From Phycisphaerales bacterium UBA854 (lineage in GTDB: Bacteria > Planctomycetota > Phycisphaerae > Phycisphaerales > SM1A02): DNA of 64,000 nucleotides. The stretch lies in assembly GCA_002295885.1 (NCBI GenBank), contig DBGM01000011.1:76316-140315 (forward strand). The letters run 5' to 3'. The translations under genes were made by a program, and so were the position numbers. Shown here one piece after another: positions 38,088-45,455 of this stretch. The notes under the pieces are model-generated. The model was not told the origin of the DNA, did not search any database, and saw only the letters and a list, made by a program, of their open reading frames with translations. Each line of letters starts with the position of its first letter. The first letter of the stretch is position 1.

Positions 38088-39503
38088 ATGAACGAACCAG
38101 CCAACCATTCCTTGCACGACGAGCAGGTCGAGACGGCACGCTTGTGGAGAACCCAGCTCTTCAGTTCCCACGCCTGGCGTCGGTACCTCATCTTCGTGCT
38201 GGCCGCGATCGCGACGGGCGTTGTGGCCTGGTACTTCCGAGCCGCGGAGAACTGGGGGCATCACTGGTTCGAGTTCCTGCGTGGCAACGTCGGATGGACG
38301 GAGGAAAGCGACTGGCGGATGCCGGCCTGGGCGGGCATCGCCCTGCCCATGATCGTTATCACGCTCGGCATGCTGGTGATCATGCAGCTGCGCGATCGCT
38401 GCTTTCCCGGCACCGAGGGCACCGGAATTCCCCAGGCGATCGCCGCCCTCAAGACGCCGGAGGGTCCCCAGCGATCACTGATGCTTTCGTGGCGGATCGC
38501 CTGCGGCAAGGTGCTCCTGCTCACACTCGGCCTGTTCTCGGGGATGACCATCGGCCGCGAAGGCCCCTCGGTCCACGTGGGCGCCTGCTTCATGTACCTG
38601 ATCACCAAGGTGACCCGATTCCCCGCCCACCTCGTGCGGCGGGGACTGATCCTCGGCGGAGGCGGGGCCGGCATCGCCGCCGCCTTCAACGCACCCGTGG
38701 CCGGAACGATCTTCGCCTTCGAGGAGATCGGCCGGTCCTTCGAGAAGAACAACGCCGGCACCATCATCCGGACGGTGGTGATCGCCTGCATCGTCGTCAT
38801 CATCCTGCTCGGACTGCAGGGAATGGCCTTGCCCGACTATCTCTTCTACGGGCAGGTCGACGCGAACGCCGGTTCGTGGAACCTCCTCCAGTGGTCCTCG
38901 ATCCTGTTCATCGGAGTCGTCGGCGGCCTGCTCGGCGGCTTCTTCGCCCAGTGCGTCGTGAAGGGCACCGGGCTGGTCGGAATTTGCATGAAGATCAACT
39001 GCTGGGTGACCCCGCTGGTGATCGGCGGCAGTCTGGCCCTCCTCGGCTGGATCTCCGGCGGCGATTCCTACGGAAGCGGCTACCCGCAGGCCGAGGCCAT
39101 CCTCATCGAAGGCACGCAGTACTCCTGGCACTACCCGCTGATCAAGGCGTGCGCCAGCTTCTTCAGCCTGATCAGCGGCATTCCCGGCGGCCTCTTCGAT
39201 CCGAGCCTGTCCGTCGGAGCCGGACTCGGACAGCAGTTCATCCCCTGCATCGACACGCTGTTTCCCGGTATCGACCACAAGGCCATCATCATGATGTTCA
39301 TGGTGGGATACTTCACCGGGGTGGTCCAGAGCCCGCTAACCTGCGCCGTGATCATGGTCGAGATGACCGGAGCCCGCTACATGACGCTGCCGCTGATGGG
39401 GGTCGCCGTCATCGCCTACGAGTGCTCACGACTGATCTGCCGCACCGCGATCTACGAAGCACTTGCGGACCTGTTCCTGGGCAAGCTCGAAACCAGGACC
39501 TGA
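38088..39503 (+). CDS. ClC family chloride channel/antiporter
   Basis: This 471-aa polytopic membrane protein has the signature loops of the ClC family. GTGIPQ (about residues 116-121) has Thr in place of the usual Ser of GSGIP. GREGPSVHVGA carries the gating glutamate, and GIPGGLFDPSLSVGAGLGQQ is the third. The internal glutamate pair FAFEEIGRSF is present, which in characterised members goes with H+/Cl- exchange rather than a plain channel. There is no CBS domain. The ATG at 38088 is preferred to a TTG 24 nt upstream. It stands alone, followed by a 238-nt gap with a TTCAAA/TTTGAA repeat and then a sigma factor. Confidence 0.93.
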   Translation: MNEPANHSLHDEQVETARLWRTQLFSSHAWRRYLIFVLAAIATGVVAWYFRAAENWGHHWFEFLRGNVGWTEESDWRMPAWAGIALPMIVITLGMLVIMQLRDRCFPGTEGTGIPQAIAALKTPEGPQRSLMLSWRIACGKVLLLTLGLFSGMTIGREGPSVHVGACFMYLITKVTRFPAHLVRRGLILGGGGAGIAAAFNAPVAGTIFAFEEIGRSFEKNNAGTIIRTVVIACIVVIILLGLQGMALPDYLFYGQVDANAGSWNLLQWSSILFIGVVGGLLGGFFAQCVVKGTGLVGICMKINCWVTPLVIGGSLALLGWISGGDSYGSGYPQAEAILIEGTQYSWHYPLIKACASFFSLISGIPGGLFDPSLSVGAGLGQQFIPCIDTLFPGIDHKAIIMMFMVGYFTGVVQSPLTCAVIMVEMTGARYMTLPLMGVAVIAYECSRLICRTAIYEALADLFLGKLETRT

Positions 39504-39741
39504 GAACGCGTTCAAACGGCATTTGAACCGCTTCCGGGAGACCCGGCGGCGTTTCTTCGGGTGCATGCGAACCCGAAACCGCCGTCCACGTAGAAGATGC
39601 GAAGCCGACCGGTTTCCATCTCCAACCATGTGCCGGCCAGCGCGGCCTGCACGTCCGACCACCTCTGATCACTGCCCTCACGGCATGCCCGCGCCCGCGA
39701 CATGCAGCGGACGTCGCCGTGGACCGGAACCGTCATATCCC

Positions 39742-40593
39742 ATGCCGAGCAAATCCATCCAGAACGATCTCGATCTCTATCTGGCCCAGATCAGCCGGGT
39801 CCCGCTGCTTACCGCCGAACAGGAGAAGCAACTCGCATGGCGCATCATCAACGACGGATGCGACACCGCGAAGGAGCACATGATCCGTGCCAACCTCCGG
39901 CTGGTCGTGAGCATCAGCAAGCAGTTCACCCGATCCGGCGTTCCATTGCTTGAACTGATCAACGAAGGGAACCTCGGCCTGATCAGGGCGGTCGAACGGT
40001 TCGATCCCGCCTACGGAAACCGGTTCTCGACCTATGCCACGTGGTGGATCAAGAAGACCATCAAGCGCAAGATCATGAGCGGCCGCCAGGCGATGCACAT
40101 CCCGTCCTACATGCTGCAGCGGATGGCCAACTGGAATCGTACGCTGCGCGAACTGGAGGATGCACTCGGACGAAGTCCCACCCCATCGGAACTGGCCGAT
40201 GCGATGCAGGTCCCGCGCAGCAAGCTCGGATTGATCCAGCGGACGATGGCCGCCGTCCAGCGGTCGGCGACGTCCGGCCCGCGGGAGGAGCCCAGTCGCT
40301 CCCACCCCCTCGACGGGTTCGCCGATCCCGGCGGCGGCCGGGATGAGATCGAACACCGCGACGAACTCAGAAAGGTCCGTGGCCTGCTGGAGGGGCTCGA
40401 CTCGGTCACGAGCGACATCATCCGCATGCGCTTCGGGCTGGATGGACACGAACCGATGACCCTCAAGGAGATCGGCACGCACCTGGGCCTGACCCGGGAG
40501 CGGGTACGACAGATCGAACACCAGGCGCTGGGGCAGCTCCTGCGCGGCTTCAGTCATCGTCACCTTGATCGGCGCACCAGCCGGGCCGGCTGA
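39742..40593 (+). CDS. RpoD-like sigma-70 family sigma factor (no region 1.1)
   Basis: This 283-aa sigma factor has region 1.2 (DLDLYLAQISRVPLLTAEQE, about residues 9-28), region 2 with ANLRLVVSISKQF and the core-binding/-10 segment INEGNLGLIRAVERFDP and FSTYATWWIKKTI. Region 3 follows, and then region 4 with MTLKEIGTHLGLTRERVRQIE. It lacks region 1.1 and is short for a housekeeping sigma, so it is probably a group 2 or 3 alternative factor. The linker between regions 3 and 4 carries a Pro/Gly/Arg-rich insert. The start at 39742 is chosen by homology; the Shine-Dalgarno is weak. Regulation is not apparent. Confidence 0.92.
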   Translation: MPSKSIQNDLDLYLAQISRVPLLTAEQEKQLAWRIINDGCDTAKEHMIRANLRLVVSISKQFTRSGVPLLELINEGNLGLIRAVERFDPAYGNRFSTYATWWIKKTIKRKIMSGRQAMHIPSYMLQRMANWNRTLRELEDALGRSPTPSELADAMQVPRSKLGLIQRTMAAVQRSATSGPREEPSRSHPLDGFADPGGGRDEIEHRDELRKVRGLLEGLDSVTSDIIRMRFGLDGHEPMTLKEIGTHLGLTRERVRQIEHQALGQLLRGFSHRHLDRRTSRAG

Positions 40594-41190
40594 TCAGGAC
40601 GGAGCGCCACCGGCCTCCGGATGGTCGAGGGCGTTCCAGATCGCGATCGCTCCAAAGCCCATGAAGAGCAGTTGGATTCCGAACAGCAGCCCCGGAGCCC
40701 ACTCCGCATCGCCCGGATACCAGAGCAGCAGCAGCACCCCGAGCAGAATGCCCGCAAGCCCGCTGATCACCTGGAGGCCCGCAGTTGACGACGACCGCGA
40801 CGGCTTTCCGCTCACGTCCATGATGCCGCGAAGAATGCAGAAGAAGGCCATGCAGAGGGTCAGTCCCTCCAATGCAGCCCACGGCCACATCAGAACGACC
40901 AGACCCAGCGCGACAAACATGACGGCGGTGAACACAATCATGCCGCGATCCTCCGCGCCCGGAAGGCCGACCCCCCGGACGAGCAGCAAGACACCGCTGA
41001 GCAGTGACATGCAGCCGATGAAGATTGCCAGGAAGCCACCCGCGATGAACGGCAGCATGATCGCCAACGCGCCAAGCAGCAGGAAGATGATCCCCTCCGC
41101 AAGAAAGAAGCCGCGACAGTGACGCATGATCTGCCGGAGGTCGGGGGCCGAAGGCGTCGATGGCAGTACGATATTGGAGGGATCGTGCAT
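40594..41190 (-). CDS. HdeD-like membrane protein (DUF308)
   Basis: This 198-aa protein has six membrane spans in tandem pairs (IIFLLLGALAIMLPFIAGGF, AIFIGCMSLLSGVLLLVRG and so on), typical of HdeD/DUF308 proteins linked to acid resistance in enterobacteria. The molecular role is unknown. The ATG at 41190 precedes MHDPSNIVLPS; there is no strong ribosome site. It lies downstream of the Hsp20 genes on the same strand, separated from them by a long hairpin, and its stop abuts that of the sigma factor. Confidence 0.85.
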   Translation of the reverse strand: MHDPSNIVLPSTPSAPDLRQIMRHCRGFFLAEGIIFLLLGALAIMLPFIAGGFLAIFIGCMSLLSGVLLLVRGVGLPGAEDRGMIVFTAVMFVALGLVVLMWPWAALEGLTLCMAFFCILRGIMDVSGKPSRSSSTAGLQVISGLAGILLGVLLLLWYPGDAEWAPGLLFGIQLLFMGFGAIAIWNALDHPEAGGAPS

Positions 41191-41241
41191 GGCGACAGGA
41201 TACGGGGCATCGGGATCGGCTGCAGCGGCCGGCCCGAACGA

Positions 41242-41269
41242 CACGAAGCCCGCGGATGCGGGCTTCGTG
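41242..41269 (-). terminator. Long perfect hairpin between hsp20 and the HdeD-like gene
   Basis: CACGAAGCCCGC, a GGAT loop, then GCGGGCTTCGTG: 12 perfect base pairs. It lies about 75 nt past the hsp20 stop on the minus strand. The T-run is poor, so termination efficiency is uncertain. Confidence 0.55.
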
Positions 41270-41345
41270 CCGGAGGTGATCGGCTGACCGGAGATCGGAT
41301 CGTCCCACCACTCAAGGCGATCCGATCGGGGCCCGATCGCGCGGA

Positions 41346-41771
41346 TCAGCGTTCCGTGACCTGGACCCTCCGCGGCTCGACCGCGGGGTGCTTGGGCAGG
41401 TTCACAGTCAGGATTCCGTCGCTGTACGTAGCGGTGATCTGGTCGGTGGCGATTCCGGTTCCGACACGGAAGTGCCGGTGGAAGTCACCGAGTCCGTATT
41501 CCTGACGAGAAATGCTGCCGAGCTCGTCGTACCGATCGGTCACGGCTCCGGTCATCTCGAGCGTGCTGCCGTCGACGTTGATCTCGATGTCCTCGGGCGT
41601 GGTGCCGGGCATGTCCGCGAGCACGATGAATCGATCCTCGGCCTCGTAGACGTCGACCGGTGCCCGGAAGGTGTGGGGATGCTTGGTGAGGGTCCGGCAC
41701 TCGCCGACCTGACAGCAGGCGATCGGTGCCACGGTGGTGCGTGAGTCGGTGTTGTTGGCATGCATGTTCAT
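41346..41771 (-). CDS. Small heat-shock protein Hsp20 (first of three)
   Basis: This 141-aa alpha-crystallin-type holdase starts its core domain near residue 37 (APVDVYEAEDRFIVLADMPG) and keeps the GILTVNLPKH motif near the C-terminus. The N-terminus holds two or three cysteines (IACCQVGEC), unusual for the family, so redox or metal sensitivity is conceivable. It lies 30 nt downstream of the second hsp20 and is probably co-transcribed with it. Confidence 0.95.
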   Translation of the reverse strand: MNMHANNTDSRTTVAPIACCQVGECRTLTKHPHTFRAPVDVYEAEDRFIVLADMPGTTPEDIEINVDGSTLEMTGAVTDRYDELGSISRQEYGLGDFHRHFRVGTGIATDQITATYSDGILTVNLPKHPAVEPRRVQVTER

Positions 41772-41801
41772 GGCGTTGCTCCTTTCGTTCGTTCTCGTCG
41801 T

Positions 41802-42251
41802 TCAGCCCTGCGTCACGGCGATGCGGCGGGTACGGCTCGTGCTCGCCTTGGGAAGCGTGACCCGCAGGACACCGTCGACCATCCGGGCCTCGACCGCGTC
41901 GACTTCGACCTGGGTCGGAAGCCCGAGGGAACGCTCGAAGACGAGCTCTCCGCGTTCCTGACGAAGCGGCGTCGCATCGTCCGGGACGGACAGGCTGCGG
42001 GCGCCGCTGATGGTCAGGGTGTTGTCCGCCACGGTGATCTCCAGATCCTCCATGGCGACGCCGGGAAGCTCCGCCTCGACGTACAGACGGTCGTCGTCCT
42101 CGATCAGGTTGACCGACGGGCCCGTCAACCGGGCATCGGTCAGGCCGATGTTCCGGACGAAGGCGGGCACCATTGTGTCGAACATCCGATCGATGCCGTA
42201 GCGGACGCGGTTCATTGCGTTGTTCGGGGTGAGAAGTGCTTGCGTGTTCAT
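41802..42251 (-). CDS. Small heat-shock protein Hsp20 (second of three)
   Basis: This 149-aa holdase has the alpha-crystallin core from about residue 44 (GPSVNLIEDDDRLYVEAELPG) and ends with GVLRVTLPKASTSRTRRIAV. The start at 42251 has GGAGG 7 nt upstream. The region upstream holds a perfect-consensus sigma-54-type promoter sequence (42333-42349) and a stable leader hairpin (42273-42289) just before the ribosome site. Confidence 0.96.
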   Translation of the reverse strand: MNTQALLTPNNAMNRVRYGIDRMFDTMVPAFVRNIGLTDARLTGPSVNLIEDDDRLYVEAELPGVAMEDLEITVADNTLTISGARSLSVPDDATPLRQERGELVFERSLGLPTQVEVDAVEARMVDGVLRVTLPKASTSRTRRIAVTQG

Positions 42252-42272
42252 GACAAACCTCCGTTTCTGGAT

Positions 42273-42289
42273 CCGGGCGTTGCGCCCGG
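42273..42289 (-). promoter_or_regulatory. Hairpin in the hsp20 leader
   Basis: CCGGGCG/CGCCCGG with a 3-nt loop lies about 15 nt before the GGAGG of the second hsp20 gene, within the leader predicted from the sigma-54 site. It could affect message stability or translation. It does not by itself mask the ribosome site, so a thermosensor role is speculative. Confidence 0.4.
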
Positions 42290-42332
42290 TCTGGTGTTGT
42301 TTCGACTCGCGACTGCGAGCCGAAGAAATGAA

Positions 42333-42349
42333 AGCAACACCCGTGCCAA
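42333..42349 (-). promoter_or_regulatory. Sigma-54-type (-24/-12) promoter upstream of the second hsp20
   Basis: Minus strand reads TTGGCACGGGTGTTGCT, a full match to YTGGCACGNNNNTTGCW with correct spacing. The -12 GC is at 42334-42335. The transcript would start about 70 nt before the ATG at 42251. Confidence 0.75.
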
Positions 42350-42458
42350 CTGAATCCCCCGGCGGAGGACGTCCGGACGATGCATGCACCACCGGTCCTG
42401 CTGCCACCATGGCAGCGTCGCCGCCAGGTCGGCAGTCCCGGTGCGCTGCGCAACGCAA

Positions 42459-42487
42459 GCCCCCCGGGCCTGCAGGACCCGGGGGGC
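42459..42487 (-). terminator. GC-rich hairpin after the third hsp20
   Basis: A ten-base-pair stem GCCCCCCGGG/CCCGGGGGGC lies 35 nt past the stop of the extended hsp20 gene on the minus strand, without a clear T-run. It probably separates this gene from the downstream pair. Confidence 0.55.
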
Positions 42488-42521
42488 GCTCCATCCGACG
42501 AAGATGTCCGTCATGGACCGG

Positions 42522-43334
42522 TCAGGCGGCCGCAACCATCACGCGTTGCGCGGTTGTGCACCCTGCATTCAGCTTGGGGAGCCTGATCGTCAGGATTCCT
42601 TCGGCCAGCGTCGCATCCAGGTCCTCGACCAGGACGTCGGAACCGAGCAGCAGGGTTCGCTCGATGCTCTTGAACGAAGGCTTCTCCTGCAGCAGTGTCC
42701 GGCTGTTCTCCGCCCAGCGGGTCGGCTTGATGCTGCCCTTGATCGTGAGGGAACGGCCTTCGACCAGGATGTCCACGTCCTCGACGGATGCACCCGGAAG
42801 TTCGGCCAGCAGGATGTATTCATCCTCGTTTTCGTAGATGTCCAGGGGAACGAAGTCCGTCATCGTGGTCGATCCGAACGTCTGTTCGGGCATCACGTCC
42901 ACCTCGTCGACCGGCGTGCTCCAGGGAGTGGTTGCCAGGCCGGCCAGCCAGGCTGCGAACGGATGGGGCATGGTGGTACCCAGCGTTTCGAACGTGTTCG
43001 GAGCCATCCACCCCTGGAAGGGCTCGGTGCGTGCGAACGGCAGGTTCGATCCGTTCGCGAAGGTGGGGACGAATCGCCCGAAGGCATTCGCCACCGTGGG
43101 GGCGAACGTGTTCAGACCGTAGGTGAACGGATGCATTCCTCGGTTCATCATCCGGACGACGGGGCACCCCATGGAGGGGCGGACGTCGGAGATCCCGTAC
43201 TGACCCGCGAATCCGTTGGATGTCGTGGTCGTGCGGGGCTCCGCGTTGACGGAACGGTTCACGAACGTGCCGTTGCCGGTGCCGTACGTACGGTCGAACT
43301 TCTGATTGTCTTTGACTTGGATCTTGATAGCCAT
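42522..43334 (-). CDS. Hsp20 family protein with long N-terminal extension (third of three)
   Basis: This 270-aa protein has its C-terminal ~110 residues as an alpha-crystallin domain (FVPLDIYENEDEYILLAELPG onward, GILTIRLPKLNAG near the end). The first ~160 residues are unlike a normal Hsp20. They are rich in Phe, Asn, Thr, Pro and Gly (for example NTFAPTVANAFGRFVPTFAN) and probably disordered. The ATG at 43334 has AAGGAG 7 nt upstream. A near-consensus sigma-54 promoter lies at 43417-43432 and a large palindrome at 43502-43527. Confidence 0.92.
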   Translation of the reverse strand: MAIKIQVKDNQKFDRTYGTGNGTFVNRSVNAEPRTTTTSNGFAGQYGISDVRPSMGCPVVRMMNRGMHPFTYGLNTFAPTVANAFGRFVPTFANGSNLPFARTEPFQGWMAPNTFETLGTTMPHPFAAWLAGLATTPWSTPVDEVDVMPEQTFGSTTMTDFVPLDIYENEDEYILLAELPGASVEDVDILVEGRSLTIKGSIKPTRWAENSRTLLQEKPSFKSIERTLLLGSDVLVEDLDATLAEGILTIRLPKLNAGCTTAQRVMVAAA

Positions 43335-43416
43335 CACGAGACTCCTTGTGTGTTCTCGATCGGCGAGTCGGCCTCGAACCATTCGGGGACTCTGGCTCGT
43401 CGCTGGCAGACATGTC

Positions 43417-43432
43417 ACAATCCGCGTGCCAA
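43417..43432 (-). promoter_or_regulatory. Near-consensus sigma-54-type promoter upstream of the extended hsp20
   Basis: Minus strand reads TTGGCACGCGGATTGT. The -24 half is perfect and the spacing exact; the -12 half is TTGT instead of TTGC, a change in the usually invariant GC. It lies about 85 nt before the ATG at 43334. Confidence 0.5.
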
Positions 43433-43501
43433 TCGCCAGCCCGGCTCGGGCGGCAGGACATCCGGCTCCGCCGAACCGCGTTTCGAAGGCCTGCAGCCGC
43501 G

Positions 43502-43527
43502 AACCTACGAACGGATGTTCGTAGGTT
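43502..43527. repeat. Perfect 11-bp inverted repeat, candidate regulator site
   Basis: AACCTACGAAC, four bases, then GTTCGTAGGTT. It lies about 85-95 nt upstream of the sigma-54-like promoter of the extended hsp20 gene, the distance at which enhancer-binding proteins usually act. It could instead end the apbE transcript (88 nt past its stop), but no good T-run follows on the minus strand. Confidence 0.55.
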
Positions 43528-43614
43528 TCGAGCCGCCCCACCGACGGGATCCGCTCCACGACGGGCGGGGTCCGGTCTGTCAGCGTGGCGGATCTCCTGC
43601 CGAAGTGACAGCAC

Positions 43615-44643
43615 TCACTGCATGTCGACGGCAAGCAGCCGTGCGCCCGGCCACTCGGCCAGCAGGGCCCTTCCCGCCACGGGCCCCAGTACGCAGACCG
43701 CCGAGGCCAGGGCATCCGCCGTCGCCGCATCCACGGCAACCACCGACGCGGCACGGCGGACCGTCAGGGCCCAGCCGGTGCGGGGATCGAACAGGTGCGA
43801 ATACCGCACGCCTTCCATCTCCAGGAACTGCTCGGCATCTCCGGAGGTGGCCACGCCACAGTGGCTGAGAACGACCGTCCTCGACGGCTCGGAGGCATCA
43901 AGGGCAACGCCCACCGACCAGCCCGTGCGACCCGGTGGCGGCGCTCCGATCGCCATGTCCCCTCCGATCTCGACCAGCGATGCCGGACACCCATTTTCGA
44001 CCAGCACCGCCAACGCGGCGTCGGCGATCCATCCCTTGCCGAAGGCTCCCAGATCCAGCCGCATGCCCTCGAGATCGAAAAGCACCGTCGAGCGAGCGGC
44101 GTCGACGTGCACGAAGGACCAGCCCACCCGCGCGGCGGCATCCGCCACCGCATCATCGGACGGCAGGCGTTCCCGGCGGAACGACTCGCGCCAGAGCGAG
44201 CTCAAGGGGCCGACGGTGAGATCGAAGGCGCCACCGGTCCTCTTCGACAGCAGCCGGCCGCGGGAGATCGCCGCCAGCAGCTCATCCCCCACCCGCACCG
44301 GCGATCCCGCAGGAACCAGACGCAACCGACTGAGTTCGCTCTCCGTGCGGTAGTCGCTGAGGATGGACTCCAGGACGTCGATCCGTTCGAAGGCCGCCTT
44401 CGCCGCCCGTTCCGCCCGATCGCGATCCGGAGCGTGGATTCGGAGGCTGACGGTGGTACCCAGTCGAACCCGTGCATAGTTGAAGGGTTCATCAACCACC
44501 GCCACCGGATGCTTCGGATCGGCCGGAACCCCGGCCTCGACCGCACGAGGCTGAATCCTCGCCTCGGATACGGAGCAAGCCGAGGCTGCCACCGGGATCA
44601 GCAGTATGATGAAAGACCGGAGAAGAGAGAACGCACCGTCCAT
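43615..44643 (-). CDS. apbE: ApbE-like FAD:protein FMN transferase lipoprotein
   Basis: This 342-aa lipoprotein (MDGAFSLLRSFIILLIPVAASAC) is of the ApbE family, which attaches FMN to periplasmic or membrane flavoproteins such as Rnf/Nqr subunits. Visible blocks are the substrate region SELSRLRLVPAG, AFDLTVGPLSSLWR, LDLGAFGKGWIADAAL (about residues 200-215) and the Mg/FAD-binding SHLFDPRTGWAL plus the ATADALASAVCVLGP stretch. The target flavoprotein is not in the window. The ATG at 44643 shares its bases with the divergent gene start; another in-frame ATG is at 44655. Confidence 0.92.
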   Translation of the reverse strand: MDGAFSLLRSFIILLIPVAASACSVSEARIQPRAVEAGVPADPKHPVAVVDEPFNYARVRLGTTVSLRIHAPDRDRAERAAKAAFERIDVLESILSDYRTESELSRLRLVPAGSPVRVGDELLAAISRGRLLSKRTGGAFDLTVGPLSSLWRESFRRERLPSDDAVADAAARVGWSFVHVDAARSTVLFDLEGMRLDLGAFGKGWIADAALAVLVENGCPASLVEIGGDMAIGAPPPGRTGWSVGVALDASEPSRTVVLSHCGVATSGDAEQFLEMEGVRYSHLFDPRTGWALTVRRAASVVAVDAATADALASAVCVLGPVAGRALLAEWPGARLLAVDMQ

Positions 44644-45439
44644 GCCGACAACCATACCCAAGCCAATGAGATCGATCTGCAACCCGGCCCTGCTCGCCGG
44701 CGGAGCGATTCTCCTGTCCGCCTGCGGGTCGATGGAACCGGTCGCGAAGCCCGCCCTGGCGCCCTTCACCCAGTCCGTGGGCACCACGGCCCTGGAGATC
44801 GAACTGATCCCCGTCCCGGGAGGCGACGGCGTCGACTCCTTCTATATGACGCGGATGGAGATCGACTGGGACCTCTTCGATGCATTCGTGTTCGATGTCG
44901 ACGAGCTTCCGGTGAAGGGGACGCCCGAGGCGGAGACCCGCCCCACCCGTCCCTACATGCTGGTGGACCGGGGCTTCGGACACGCCGGCTACCCGGCCAT
45001 CTCCATGTCCTTCCGCGGCGCCCGGGCCTTCTGCGACTGGATGACGGAGCAGACCGGCCGATCCTGGCGGCTCCCGACCCGTCGGGAGTGGAGTCACGCC
45101 TGCCGCCTGGCCGCCGTACCGCAGTCGGCGATGGACGACTACGCCTGGTACGAGGCCAACGCGGAATGGACGACGCATCCGGTCGGCACAAAGGCGCCCG
45201 ATGCAATCGGGCTGCACGACATCCACGGCAATGTCGCCGAGTGGGCCGTCGACGAGGACGGCGGAGGAATCGCGATGGGCGGCTCCTTCGTCTCGAACCT
45301 CGACGGACTGGCCTGCGGAAGCGGACAACTCGACACCAAGGACTGGAACGAAAGCGATCCGCAGATCCCACGCAGCATCTGGTGGCTCGCGGACGCCCCC
45401 TTCATCGGATTCCGCATCGTCACCGATGCGCCCCACTGA
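44642..45439 (+). CDS. Formylglycine-generating-enzyme-like (SUMF1/FGE) lipoprotein
   Basis: This 265-aa protein has a lipoprotein-type signal (ALLAGGAILLSACGS) and an FGE-sulfatase fold. Recognisable blocks are FYMTRMEIDWDLFDAFV, PAISMSFRGARAFCDWMTEQ, WRLPTRREWSHACRLA and DIHGNVAEW, ending GFRIV. FGE converts Cys to formylglycine in sulfatases, but many members are only structural or sugar-binding. No sulfatase is in the window and the catalytic cysteine pair of true FGE is not evident. It lies 16 nt before the oxidoreductase operon. The start is uncertain (44606, 44642 or 44666). Confidence 0.85.
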   Translation: MPTTIPKPMRSICNPALLAGGAILLSACGSMEPVAKPALAPFTQSVGTTALEIELIPVPGGDGVDSFYMTRMEIDWDLFDAFVFDVDELPVKGTPEAETRPTRPYMLVDRGFGHAGYPAISMSFRGARAFCDWMTEQTGRSWRLPTRREWSHACRLAAVPQSAMDDYAWYEANAEWTTHPVGTKAPDAIGLHDIHGNVAEWAVDEDGGGIAMGGSFVSNLDGLACGSGQLDTKDWNESDPQIPRSIWWLADAPFIGFRIVTDAPH

Positions 45440-45455
45440 CCCAAGGAGCATGCGC

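Noticed and set aside
37749..38264. 171-codon open frame on the minus strand before the ClC gene
   Set aside because: It runs through the hairpin terminator and over the ClC 5' end, with basic random composition and no ribosome site. A small RNA is a better explanation.
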